DNA of 49,201 nt from the NCBI RefSeq assembly GCF_002159185.1, contig NZ_NFHD01000026.1, positions 1 to 49,201 on the forward strand, in the 5' to 3' direction. This document shows, piece after piece, positions 1 through 6,778 of the stretch (within the stretch, counting starts at the first letter, position 1; each line of letters begins with the position of its first letter). The DNA is from Gemmiger sp. An87. GTDB lineage: Bacteria; Bacillota; Clostridia; Oscillospirales; Ruminococcaceae. The position numbers and the translations under genes are program-made. The notes under the pieces were generated by a model. That model made no database searches. It was not told the origin of the DNA and saw nothing but the letters and a program-made list of their open reading frames with translations.

Positions 1-1
1 C

Positions 2-2710
2 TGCCTGCACGGGCTGCTTCATCCGGCCATCTATCTGAATCCGGCGGCGCTGCAAAGCCCCGACCGGCTGGAGTTTGTGCTGGCCCACGAAACCACCCAT
101 TACCGCCACAGGGACCATATCTGGGGCGCGCTGCGCTGCCTTGTGCTGGCGGCGTACTGGTTCGACCCGCTGGTCTGGTGGGCGGCGGCGGTCTCCAAGC
201 GGGACTGTGAGCTGGCCTGTGACGAGGCGGTCACCCTGTCCATGGAAGAAGCCCGGCGGCGGGACTACGGCCGCTGCCTGGTGCAGCTGATTCCCCGGCG
301 CGCACCGGGCACCGCGCTGCTGGCCGCCACCTCCATGAGCGGCACCGCCCATTCCATGCAGCAGCGCTTAAAGGCCATTGTCACCGCGAAAAAGCCCCGG
401 CGGGCGGCCATCGCCCTGACCCTGGCGGGCACGGTGCTGCTCACCGCCTGCACCTTCACCGGGGCGGTGGGAAAAACCATCGCCAGTGCGGATGAGCTGA
501 TCGGCGAGGGGGAAACCGTGCGCCGCCGGGTGAGCTGGCAGCAGGAGAGCGGCACCCAGGAGATCATCCTGGTGCAGGCCAGCGCGGCCCCCGAGGGCGA
601 GACCTTGCAGGATGGCCAGGGCTGGTTCAAGCTCTATTACTGGAACAGCAGCCGGGAAAACACCGCCGAAAACACCCTGTACTACGAGGGGCGGCTGTCC
701 TACCGGTACCCCATTCAGGTGATGGCGCTGAATCCGGACGGCAGCGTGAGCGATTACGACCGCCCCACCGCCGACGACACCGTGCAGCTGCTGAATGTGT
801 ACCTCTACCAGCCGGATGCCAGCTACAGCCGGTACGACTGGCAGGACGGCATGCTCTCGGATCTGGCGCTGAAGGTCTCCGCGCCCGGCCCGCTGGCGGA
901 CGGGGAAGACCCCTCCATGCAGGATACGATGCTGGAGCAGCTGGCGTGCAGCCTGCGCCCGGTGGAGGGCGGTATCCAGTTTACCCTCCCCGCGGCCGGG
1001 GAATGGACCGGCGCGGACTGGCGGCTGGGTCTCTACCGGATGGACGGTGAAGCCATCACCCGGGACCTGCCGGAGGCCTTCACCAGTCAGGACTGGCAGC
1101 CGGGCCAGAGCTATCTTGTGCCCACCAGCTGCCTGGCTGACGGCCCCGTCGCCCTCATGGCCTGGCTGGCCGATGTGCCGGGCGGCGATGTGCTGGCCGA
1201 GAATGCCTCCATCGCGGTGTATGACCCCTTCGCAATGGCCACGAACATCTACGAGGGCGCATACGCCCACATCACCGGGCAGACCAGAAGCGAGGAGGAG
1301 CGTCTGCGCATGCTCCCGGACTTCCAGCGGGAGGAAACCGCCCGCCGGCAGGCGCTGGAGCAGCTGTGGGCCAGTTGCACCTGGCAGGACGGCAGCCTCA
1401 CCTTCACCATCCCGGAGGGGCTTTCCCCCGAGAATGAGGAGCTGCGCGTCTACTGGACCGAGCCCGGCATCGGGATGCTCAACACCACGGACTGGGATGA
1501 CTACGGCATCAGCATGACGCTGAACCGCAATGGCGGCAGCTCCACCCTGGCCATTGATGAGCAGGGCCTGCTTGCCGGTCAGACCTGGCAGCCGGGCGAT
1601 ACCATCACCGTGAACGGCACAGGACGGGGCGACAGGAGCCAGCCGGTGCTCGCGCTGCGGGACAAGGCCAGCCGACTGGAGCAGCAGATCCGCCTGCCCG
1701 CTTCGGCCCAGCCGCTGCCCGCCGCCACCCCCGAACCCACCGACCCGGGCAGCGCCGCCCCCCAGGCGAATTATGAGATCTACAACGTGGAACCGGCGCA
1801 GACCGAGGAATTCCAGCAGCGGCTGGACGCACTGGTGGAGAATCTCCAGTACAGCCAGGGCGGTCCCCTCACCGTGACCATTCCCGAAACCGCCGAATCC
1901 GGCGAGTGGGAGCTGCGCCTGCTGCGCTACAACGAGAGCCGGGGCAGCTGGACCGTTGTCTCCGCCAGTCTGCCGGATGCCTTCGTGAGCCAGGGCTGGC
2001 AGCCCGGCCAGCAGGCAACAGTGGATGCCGAAACCATGTCCGGGTCCGATTGGAAGATGGAGGCAAAGAACACCGTGCTGGGCGGCTGGGCGCAGTTCCG
2101 GCTGGGTTCGGCCGATGCAGCGCCCACCCCCACCCCCATCAGCCCGGAGGATGAACAGCAGGAGCTGGTCCAAAAGGTGGAGGAGGAGCTGGCAAAGCAA
2201 AACCAGCTGGACCAGCAGACACAGGCGCGGGCGGATGAGGCTGAGCGCCAGTATGAGGCCTGGGTGAACAGTCAGGCCGCGCTCAGCCCCACGCCCACCC
2301 CCATGCCCATCGACTCGCTGGGCGGCGAGGGCTACCCGGAGGGCCGGGTGCGCTCCCGGGGCACGCTGGAGCTGGACGGCCGCACCCAGGAGCTGGTGAC
2401 GATGCAGATTCAGCCCCCCGAGGGGGTGAGTCTGGCCGAGGGCGAAGTGTATCTGAATCTCTACTACCGGGACAGCCAGGCCCCCAACCCGGAGTTCGGC
2501 CTGGCCTTCACCGGGAAGGTGAGCCAGTACCAGACCTTCACCATCGATTACCGGGACGCAACCGGTCAGCTGGTGACCCATTCCAGCCCGGAAAACGCGG
2601 CGTCCATGGAGCTGGAGCTCTGCCTGGGCAGCGAGCCGAAGGGCAGCACCTCCGGCAAATGGCGGCGCTACACGGTGGATGAAATCGGCATCACCGTCAG
2701 CGCGGCCTGA
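2..2710 (+). CDS. BlaR1/MecR1-like M56 sensor metallopeptidase, 5' end outside window
   Basis: The frame is open from the window edge, so the N-terminal membrane segments are missing. The visible ~900 residues begin in the M56 core: GLLHPAIYL, then the zinc motif HETTHYRHRD (HExxH, visible residues 29-33), then ELACDEAV with a probable further ligand. A hydrophobic segment (AIALTLAGTVLLTACTF, about residues 133-150) follows, and the remaining ~740 residues should lie outside the cell. That part holds three similar modules, each with a W-Q-P-G signature (near visible residues 365, 528 and 665), proline/threonine linkers (TPTPISP, SPTPTPMP) and a charged coiled-coil stretch between linkers two and three. 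I see no penicillin-binding SxxK/KTG sensor domain, so a beta-lactam ligand is not supported. Classic relatives cleave a BlaI-type repressor; a blaI partner would lie upstream, outside the window. Family is secure, ligand unknown. Confidence 0.85.
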   Translation, partial: CLHGLLHPAIYLNPAALQSPDRLEFVLAHETTHYRHRDHIWGALRCLVLAAYWFDPLVWWAAAVSKRDCELACDEAVTLSMEEARRRDYGRCLVQLIPRRAPGTALLAATSMSGTAHSMQQRLKAIVTAKKPRRAAIALTLAGTVLLTACTFTGAVGKTIASADELIGEGETVRRRVSWQQESGTQEIILVQASAAPEGETLQDGQGWFKLYYWNSSRENTAENTLYYEGRLSYRYPIQVMALNPDGSVSDYDRPTADDTVQLLNVYLYQPDASYSRYDWQDGMLSDLALKVSAPGPLADGEDPSMQDTMLEQLACSLRPVEGGIQFTLPAAGEWTGADWRLGLYRMDGEAITRDLPEAFTSQDWQPGQSYLVPTSCLADGPVALMAWLADVPGGDVLAENASIAVYDPFAMATNIYEGAYAHITGQTRSEEERLRMLPDFQREETARRQALEQLWASCTWQDGSLTFTIPEGLSPENEELRVYWTEPGIGMLNTTDWDDYGISMTLNRNGGSSTLAIDEQGLLAGQTWQPGDTITVNGTGRGDRSQPVLALRDKASRLEQQIRLPASAQPLPAATPEPTDPGSAAPQANYEIYNVEPAQTEEFQQRLDALVENLQYSQGGPLTVTIPETAESGEWELRLLRYNESRGSWTVVSASLPDAFVSQGWQPGQQATVDAETMSGSDWKMEAKNTVLGGWAQFRLGSADAAPTPTPISPEDEQQELVQKVEEELAKQNQLDQQTQARADEAERQYEAWVNSQAALSPTPTPMPIDSLGGEGYPEGRVRSRGTLELDGRTQELVTMQIQPPEGVSLAEGEVYLNLYYRDSQAPNPEFGLAFTGKVSQYQTFTIDYRDATGQLVTHSSPENAASMELELCLGSEPKGSTSGKWRRYTVDEIGITVSAA

Positions 2711-2757
2711 GCGAGCCCGTGCTGCGCGAACCCCAAGCTTATAACGGCCACACCGGC

Positions 2758-2793
2758 CAAAGGGTGCTGATGGTTTCATCGGCACCCTTTTTT
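2758..2793 (+). terminator. Intrinsic terminator after the BlaR1-like gene
   Basis: A hairpin with arms AAAGGGTGC and GCACCCTTT around a 14-nt loop runs straight into TTTTTT, 48 nt after the stop codon. Confidence 0.85.
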
Positions 2794-2806
2794 GTGCCGG
2801 TGCGCT

Positions 2807-2835
2807 TTGACAGCCGCTTTGCCTCGTGCTATAAA
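2807..2835 (+). promoter_or_regulatory. Sigma-A promoter for the aldo/keto reductase
   Basis: TTGACA (2807-2812), a 17-nt spacer and TATAAA (2830-2835) preceded by TGC (extended -10). It lies between the upstream terminator and the reductase start at 2902. Confidence 0.85.
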
Positions 2836-2901
2836 CAGTATGAAACCATCATCCGTGGACCGGCCTGCGCCTTCACGGAAAAACGAGAGGAGTTTTTCAC
2901 T

Positions 2902-4047
2902 ATGCAGTACCGCAAAATGGGAAATACTGGTGTGGAGGTTTCCGCGCTGGGCTTTGGCTGCATGCGCATGCCGGTTCTGGAAGGGCAGCCCGACAACTGC
3001 ATCGACGAGGCCCGGGCCATCGGCATGATCCGCCACGCCATCGACAGCGGCGTGAACTACATCGACACCGCCTATTTCTATCACCACGAGGCCAGCGAGC
3101 CGCTGGTGGGCAAGGCCCTGCGGGACGGCTACCGGGAAAAGGTCAACCTGGCCACCAAAATGCCGGTGTTCTCGGTGGAAAAGGAGGAGGACTTTGACTT
3201 CTTCCTCAACAACCAGCTGGAGCGTTTGCAGACCGACCACATCGACTTTTACCTGATGCACGCCCTCAGCCTGGACAGCTGGAAAAACAAGGTGCTGAAA
3301 TTCGACCTGCTCACCAAGACCCAGAAGGCCCGCGCGGAAGGGAAGATTCGCTATCTGGGCTTTTCCTTCCACGACAACGAGGCCGCCTTTCTGGAAATTC
3401 TGAACGGCTTTGACGAGTGGGATTTCTGCCAGATCCAGATGAACTACATCGACGTGGAAAACCAGGCCACCCTGCGCGGGCTGGAAGCAGCCCACAAAAA
3501 GGGTCTGGGCGTGGTCATCATGGAGCCGCTGCTGGGCGGCAAGCTGGCAAACCTGAGCCCGCAGGTGAAAAACACCCTGGATGCCGGCCGCACCCCGGTG
3601 GAGTGGGCGCTGGACTTCTTGTGGAACCGGCCGGAGGTGTCGGTGGTGCTCAGCGGCATGGGCAGCGAAGAGATGGTGGAGCAGAACCTGGAATACGCCT
3701 CCCGGTCCTCCGTCGGCATGCTGGATGCGGCCCAGCTGGAAATGCTGGCTGGTACCCGCAGCGTCTACCAGAAGATGGCGCTGGTGCCCTGCACCGGCTG
3801 CGCCTACTGCATGCCCTGCCCCTTCGGCCTGGACATCCCCGGCATCTACGAGATCTACAACCAGACCGTGAACGACTCCCGCCAGGTGACCGTGAAAAAA
3901 TACGATTCCCTGGCAAAGCAGGCCGACGCCTGCCGGGCCTGCCGCAAGTGCGAGGGGATCTGCCCGCAGCACATTGAATCCAGCACCCTGATGCCGGTCA
4001 TCCACGAAAAGATTGCTAAAATGAAGGCCGAGCTGGAAAAGAAATAA
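2902..4047 (+). CDS. Aldo/keto reductase with C-terminal 2[4Fe-4S] ferredoxin domain
   Basis: Predicted cytosolic oxidoreductase of 381 residues. The N-terminal ~280 residues form an AKR barrel. The tetrad is recognisable as D55, Y60 (DTAYFYHH), K86 (ATKMPV) and H120 (YLMHAL). The C-terminal third carries two cysteine sets, CTGCAYCMPCP and CRACRKCEGICP, each able to bind one [4Fe-4S] cluster, so electrons probably come from ferredoxin-like partners rather than only NAD(P)H. The same fusion is common in anaerobic Clostridia and its substrate is generally unknown. The frame is open further upstream, but the ATG at 2902 follows GAGAGGAG and fits the start of the family (MQYRKMGNTGVEVSALGFG). It is a single-gene unit with its own promoter and terminator. 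Confidence 0.9.
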   Translation: MQYRKMGNTGVEVSALGFGCMRMPVLEGQPDNCIDEARAIGMIRHAIDSGVNYIDTAYFYHHEASEPLVGKALRDGYREKVNLATKMPVFSVEKEEDFDFFLNNQLERLQTDHIDFYLMHALSLDSWKNKVLKFDLLTKTQKARAEGKIRYLGFSFHDNEAAFLEILNGFDEWDFCQIQMNYIDVENQATLRGLEAAHKKGLGVVIMEPLLGGKLANLSPQVKNTLDAGRTPVEWALDFLWNRPEVSVVLSGMGSEEMVEQNLEYASRSSVGMLDAAQLEMLAGTRSVYQKMALVPCTGCAYCMPCPFGLDIPGIYEIYNQTVNDSRQVTVKKYDSLAKQADACRACRKCEGICPQHIESSTLMPVIHEKIAKMKAELEKK

Positions 4048-4066
4048 CCCGGTTTTGCCCAAAACA

Positions 4067-4097
4067 AAAGCGAAGCGTGTTTGCGCTTCGCTTTTTT
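4067..4097. terminator. Bidirectional terminator between convergent genes
   Basis: Arms AGCGAAGCG and CGCTTCGCT enclose a short loop. T runs lie on both sides when read on either strand (TTTTTT rightward, TTTTGTTTTG leftward), so it can end both the reductase and the leftward gene ending at 4111. Confidence 0.85.
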
Positions 4098-4110
4098 GCT
4101 GTGGGGCCGG

Positions 4111-4980
4111 TCAGTTCTCCGGCCTTTTGAGGCGGCGGGGGCGGCGCGGGGCCAGAAAGTCCACGGCGGCGGCTGGGTCAAAGGGGCGGCTGGTCTGCTG
4201 GAGCCAGGCGGGCATCCGGTACTTCTGCGCCTGGGCAGTGGGGGCCGCATCTTCCCAGCGGCGGTGGGTCAGCCAGCGGGCCGGGTGGGGGATATACCGC
4301 CCGCCGCTTTCCTTCCAGGGGGCGCTTTCGCATTGGACGGTCAAAGCGGCCAGCATGGTGTTTACCAGTTCCTGACTGGGCCGCAGCGCCTTCCAGGCCA
4401 GCAGAGCGGCCCGCTTGTCCGCCTTGCGGGGATAGGCCTGCCAGAACCGCTCAAAGCCAGCCGTTGTATCGGCTGAAAGCTGTTCGGGCTTCGGCTCTGC
4501 TTTCGGTGTGGCGTTCCCCAATTTCTCAGAGGAGAGAGAAGGCGCACGCCCGCCGCAGGCGGTGTATGTGTGTTGGGTATCTTCTTGGATATCTTTTTGG
4601 GTATCTTTTATCGCTCTTTCGGATTCATCACTTGAATGTTGCGGATTCGTTTGTTGCAAGTGACGATTTTGAAACATGGAAGCAGCGGATTCGCTGATTG
4701 CATACCACAGGGTGCGGTCAAAGGCGAAACGGCCGAACCGCCCCTCCAGCAAAGCACCCTGGCGGACAAGACTTTTCAGCAGACGGCGGATTTGGGGCAC
4801 GCTCCAGAAGGAAAAATGCTCCGCCAGCCGGGGGGCGCTGGCGTACATCCAGCAGCGGCCCTCTTTCCGGCAGTCCGGGTTCGACTGATTTTTCTCGCAC
4901 CAGAACCGGATGTGATCCAAGAGAATTGCCTCCTCCACCCCGTACCGGGCGGCGATTTCGGTATCAAAGGAATAACGCAT
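4111..4980 (-). CDS. Phage-type replication initiator/organiser-like protein (winged helix plus DnaD/DnaT-like tail)
   Basis: Predicted 289 residues. The first ~105 residues look like a winged-helix DNA-binding domain of the sort found in phage replication proteins (MRYSFDTEIAARYGVEEAI, then an SVPQIRRLLKSLVRQG recognition-helix region). A polar linker (about 106-170) is followed by a C-terminal motif typical of phage replisome organisers: FERFWQAYPRKADKR, then GGRYIPHPARWLTHRRWED. Established relatives load the replicative helicase on phage or plasmid origins. No other phage gene is nearby, so this is either a phage remnant or a domesticated gene. The start is supported by AAAAGGAGGG 6 nt upstream. 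The 33-bp repeats at 5145-5221 lie just upstream. Confidence 0.65.
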   Translation of the reverse strand: MRYSFDTEIAARYGVEEAILLDHIRFWCEKNQSNPDCRKEGRCWMYASAPRLAEHFSFWSVPQIRRLLKSLVRQGALLEGRFGRFAFDRTLWYAISESAASMFQNRHLQQTNPQHSSDESERAIKDTQKDIQEDTQHTYTACGGRAPSLSSEKLGNATPKAEPKPEQLSADTTAGFERFWQAYPRKADKRAALLAWKALRPSQELVNTMLAALTVQCESAPWKESGGRYIPHPARWLTHRRWEDAAPTAQAQKYRMPAWLQQTSRPFDPAAAVDFLAPRRPRRLKRPEN

Positions 4981-5144
4981 ATGTGACCCTCCTTTTCGCT
5001 CAGAGATAAACCGGGGAAAACAAAAACCGCCCCCGGCGCGCCTGTTTTAAAAACAGCGCGCACCGGATGACGGTTTGCAAAAAAGGCGGGGTCAATGAAT
5101 GACCTCGCCTGATCTTCTCAGTATACAGAATAGCACGGGATGAA

Positions 5145-5221
5145 CCGGGCTTGCCAAGGGTCAAACACTGAAAAAATCCGGGCTTTTCAAGGGTCAAATG
5201 GCGGAAAAATCCGGGCTTTTC
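5145..5221. repeat. 33-bp direct repeats upstream of the replication-like gene
   Basis: Two full copies and one truncated copy with an exact 33-bp period start at 5145, 5178 and 5211. Each begins CCGGGCTT. The first two share CAAGGGTCAAA and end GAAAAAAT or GGAAAAAT. Read leftward the repeat also gives an 11-residue periodicity (EKPGFF...LTL), so a decayed coding origin is possible. The 312-nt stretch 4981-5292 holds no convincing gene. It contains these repeats, a weak leftward -10 (TATACT, 5120-5125) and the queH terminator. Confidence 0.7.
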
Positions 5222-5242
5222 GCGGTGGGGAGGAGAGGACAC

Positions 5243-5280
5243 AAAAAAGCCCCGCGCGGCGTTTGGGCCAGCGCGGGGCG
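5243..5280 (-). terminator. Intrinsic terminator of queH
   Basis: Read leftward, GCCCCGCGC pairs with GCGCGGGGC and is followed by TTTTTTGT, just past the queH stop codon. Confidence 0.85.
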
Positions 5281-5292
5281 AGAGGGATAAAA

Positions 5293-5934
5293 TTATTTTG
5301 CGGGGGTGGGCTCCTCCGGCTTCGGGGCGCTGCCCCGGGCCGAGAATTCGCAGCCGCACCAGTCCTGCCGGTAGAGGCCGTACTGGGCCGAAAGCTCCAG
5401 GCTGCGCTTGTGGCCCTCCTTGCGCTTGAACTCGTTGGGCAGGTGGCGCACGCCGTATTTTTCTTCCAGCTCCCGGCCGATGGCGTTGATCTTCTCCGCG
5501 TCCTTGCGGGGGCTGATCGAGAGGGTGGAGCAGAACCAGTCAAAGCCATGCGCGGCGGCGTATTGGGCCGCGTGCTCCATCCGCAGCCGGTAGCACACGG
5601 TACAGCGGCCGCCCCGCTCGGGCTCCGATTCCAGCCCGGCCACGGCGGTGTAAAACTCGCTCTGGTCGTAGCCCTCCTCCACCAGGGTGATGCCCGGCAG
5701 GTTCGCCTGCTTCACAAACTGGTGCAATTCGTCCGCCCGGCGGCGGTACTCGGATGCGGGCCAGATGTTCGGGTTATAATATAAAATAGTAATATCAAAA
5801 AAGCCGCACAGCATCTCCAGCACGGCGCTGGAGCAGGGGGCGCAGCAGGCGTGCAGCAAAAGGCGAGGGCGGCTTTCGCCCAGGCTCAGCAGCACCTGTT
5901 CCATCATTTTGGGGTAGTTAGGGCGGTTTGCCAT
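5293..5934 (-). CDS. queH: Epoxyqueuosine reductase QueH
   Basis: QueH (formerly DUF208, 213 residues here) catalyses the last step of queuosine formation in tRNA, reducing epoxyqueuosine without cobalamin; it replaces QueG in many anaerobes. Visible signatures are LLLHACCAPCSS (adjacent Cys30-Cys31, then Cys34), ILYYNPNIWP, GGRCTVCYRLRM, FCSTLSISPRKD and YRQDWCGCEFS. These supply the cysteines for the [4Fe-4S] cluster and the neighbouring metal site described for the family. The start at 5934 is preceded by AAGGAG. It appears monocistronic: an extended -10 (TGATACAAT, read leftward at 5987-5995) lies upstream and a terminator follows. No other queuosine gene is in the window. Confidence 0.93.
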   Translation of the reverse strand: MANRPNYPKMMEQVLLSLGESRPRLLLHACCAPCSSAVLEMLCGFFDITILYYNPNIWPASEYRRRADELHQFVKQANLPGITLVEEGYDQSEFYTAVAGLESEPERGGRCTVCYRLRMEHAAQYAAAHGFDWFCSTLSISPRKDAEKINAIGRELEEKYGVRHLPNEFKRKEGHKRSLELSAQYGLYRQDWCGCEFSARGSAPKPEEPTPAK

Positions 5935-6068
5935 AGGGATAAATCTCCTTTGTGCGGGCCTTTTGGGGAAACGGCCCTTCGGCGCTATTGTATCACGTTT
6001 TGCGCCGCCGCGCCAGAGCGGCCCCGCGTTTCACGGTTTTCGCAGAATGTTTATAGGCCTATCACGAT

Positions 6069-6077
6069 TTATCCACA
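6069..6077 (+). other. Perfect DnaA-box nonamer
   Basis: TTATCCACA matches the DnaA-box consensus exactly and sits 13 nt before the putative -10 of the RNA unit described next. A single box is compatible with chance in 49 kb, and no AT-rich unwinding region or dnaA/dnaN genes are nearby, so this is not called an origin. Confidence 0.35.
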
Positions 6078-6095
6078 ATTTGCCTGTAAGATAAT

Positions 6096-6334
6096 AAGCG
6101 TAGACCGAAGGAAAGACAATCGTCTTTCAAAACCCGGTATTACTGCTGCGGCAGGGCGGCCAGGGCCGAATTGCTGCCCGCTGCGCACTTACACTGGAGC
6201 CCGGCGATGCGAGGCATTGCAGTGCCGAGCCGGGCCCAGACAACCATCTCCGTTTTCCTCTGTAAAGGAAAGCTTCCTTATAATCGCTGTTGCAAAGCCA
6301 GCCCGGCAGAAATGCCGGGCTGGCTTTGCGTTTT
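6096..6334 (+). ncRNA. Putative free-standing structured RNA, family not recognised
   Basis: The 468-nt stretch 5935-6402 has no convincing coding frame but is arranged like a transcription unit. A -10-like GATAAT lies at 6090-6095 (its -35 is weak). About 190 nt of hairpin-rich sequence follow, then a very strong terminator, and after that a separate promoter for the next gene. Visible helices are GAAAGAC/GTCTTTC (6111-6128), a GC-rich stem-loop around 6143-6180, and a stem closed by GCCCGGC/GCCGGGC with inner GGCA/TGCC (about 6199-6237). The segment AAGGAA near 6108 can pair with TTCCTT near 6274, and AGCG near 6097 with CGCT near 6285, giving a long-range closing stem. Size and closing stem recall 6S RNA, but I could not match a conserved 6S sequence. 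SRP, tmRNA and RNase P signatures are absent. Confidence 0.4.
6292..6334 (+). terminator. Strong intrinsic terminator of the putative RNA unit
   Basis: A perfect 17-bp stem (GCAAAGCCAGCCCGGCA and its complement) is closed by a GAAA tetraloop and followed by GTTTTA. Strand reading suits rightward transcription. Confidence 0.85.
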
Positions 6335-6354
6335 ACGGTAAAATCTGCTACAAT
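6326..6354 (+). promoter_or_regulatory. Promoter of the UPF0291 gene
   Basis: TTGCGT (6326-6331), a 17-nt spacer and TACAAT (6349-6354) with TGC in front (extended -10). It overlaps the end of the preceding terminator, so the small gene is transcribed separately from the upstream RNA. Confidence 0.65.
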
Positions 6355-6402
6355 AGCCTATATGTCTGGAACGAATCAAGATAGAAAGTGAGATCTGTTT
6401 AC

Positions 6403-6621
6403 ATGACCAAGGAAAAGATTGCCCGCATCAACGAGCTGGCAAAAAAATCCCGCACCGAGGAGGGCCTCACCGAGGCTGAAAAGGCCGAGCAGGCCGCCCT
6501 GCGCCGGGAGTACATCGACGAGATGAAGCAGAGCCTGCGCAGCCAGCTGGACAATGCCGACTACATCGACGACAAGGGCGTGCGCCGCCCGGTGTCCGAC
6601 CTGAAAAAAACGAAGAACTGA
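6403..6621 (+). CDS. UPF0291/DUF896 small cytosolic protein
   Basis: A 72-residue charged, helical protein that starts MTKEKIARINELAKKSR and contains LTEAEKAEQAALRREYID, the hallmark of the YnzC/DUF896 family of Firmicutes. Known structures of this family are short helical bundles; the function is not established, although some members are SOS-linked. An in-frame GTG 15 nt earlier is possible, but the ATG at 6403 matches the family's N-terminus. The ribosome site is weak. It has its own promoter and a terminator after it. Confidence 0.85.
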   Translation: MTKEKIARINELAKKSRTEEGLTEAEKAEQAALRREYIDEMKQSLRSQLDNADYIDDKGVRRPVSDLKKTKN

Positions 6622-6675
6622 TAAAACAGCCGGCGTTTTCTTGTGCCACACCGGCTAAACAGGCGGTATCCCGCA

Positions 6676-6710
6676 AAAAGCCCGTACAACCACTGGTCAA
6701 CGGGCTTTTG
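6676..6710 (+). terminator. Intrinsic terminator after the UPF0291 gene
   Basis: AAAAGCCCGT pairs with ACGGGCTTTT around a 14-nt loop, with T residues after the stem. The loop also carries the -35 of the next promoter. Confidence 0.75.
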
Positions 6711-6722
6711 CTATGCTATAAT
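6694..6722 (+). promoter_or_regulatory. Promoter of the CDF exporter gene
   Basis: TGGTCA (6694-6699, 4 of 6 matches), a 17-nt spacer and a consensus TATAAT (6717-6722). Confidence 0.6.
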
Positions 6723-6778
6723 AAAGCGGTGAATCGAATAATCCGGTTCGGTTCGCCCAAAGAGAGGAAGGATTCAAC

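Noticed and set aside
2-2710. Beta-lactam resistance sensor
   Set aside because: Only the M56 protease part agrees with BlaR1; the exterior lacks a penicillin-binding domain and no beta-lactamase or blaI is visible.
368-2785. Long leftward open frame opposite the BlaR1-like gene
   Set aside because: Composition artefact of the GC-rich sense gene; no recognisable domain and no start signals.
5145-5221. CRISPR array
   Set aside because: The repeats are contiguous 33-bp tandem units without unique spacers, only two and a third copies, and no cas genes are nearby.
6069-6077. Replication origin at the DnaA box
   Set aside because: Only one box, no AT-rich unwinding region and no dnaA, dnaN or gidA-type neighbours; about one such nonamer is not surprising in this length.
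6096-6291. SRP RNA, tmRNA or a known riboswitch
   Set aside because: The SRP motif GGAAGGAAGCAGC, tmRNA tRNA-like ends and tag frame, and the core motifs of TPP, FMN, cobalamin, SAM and T-box elements are not found.
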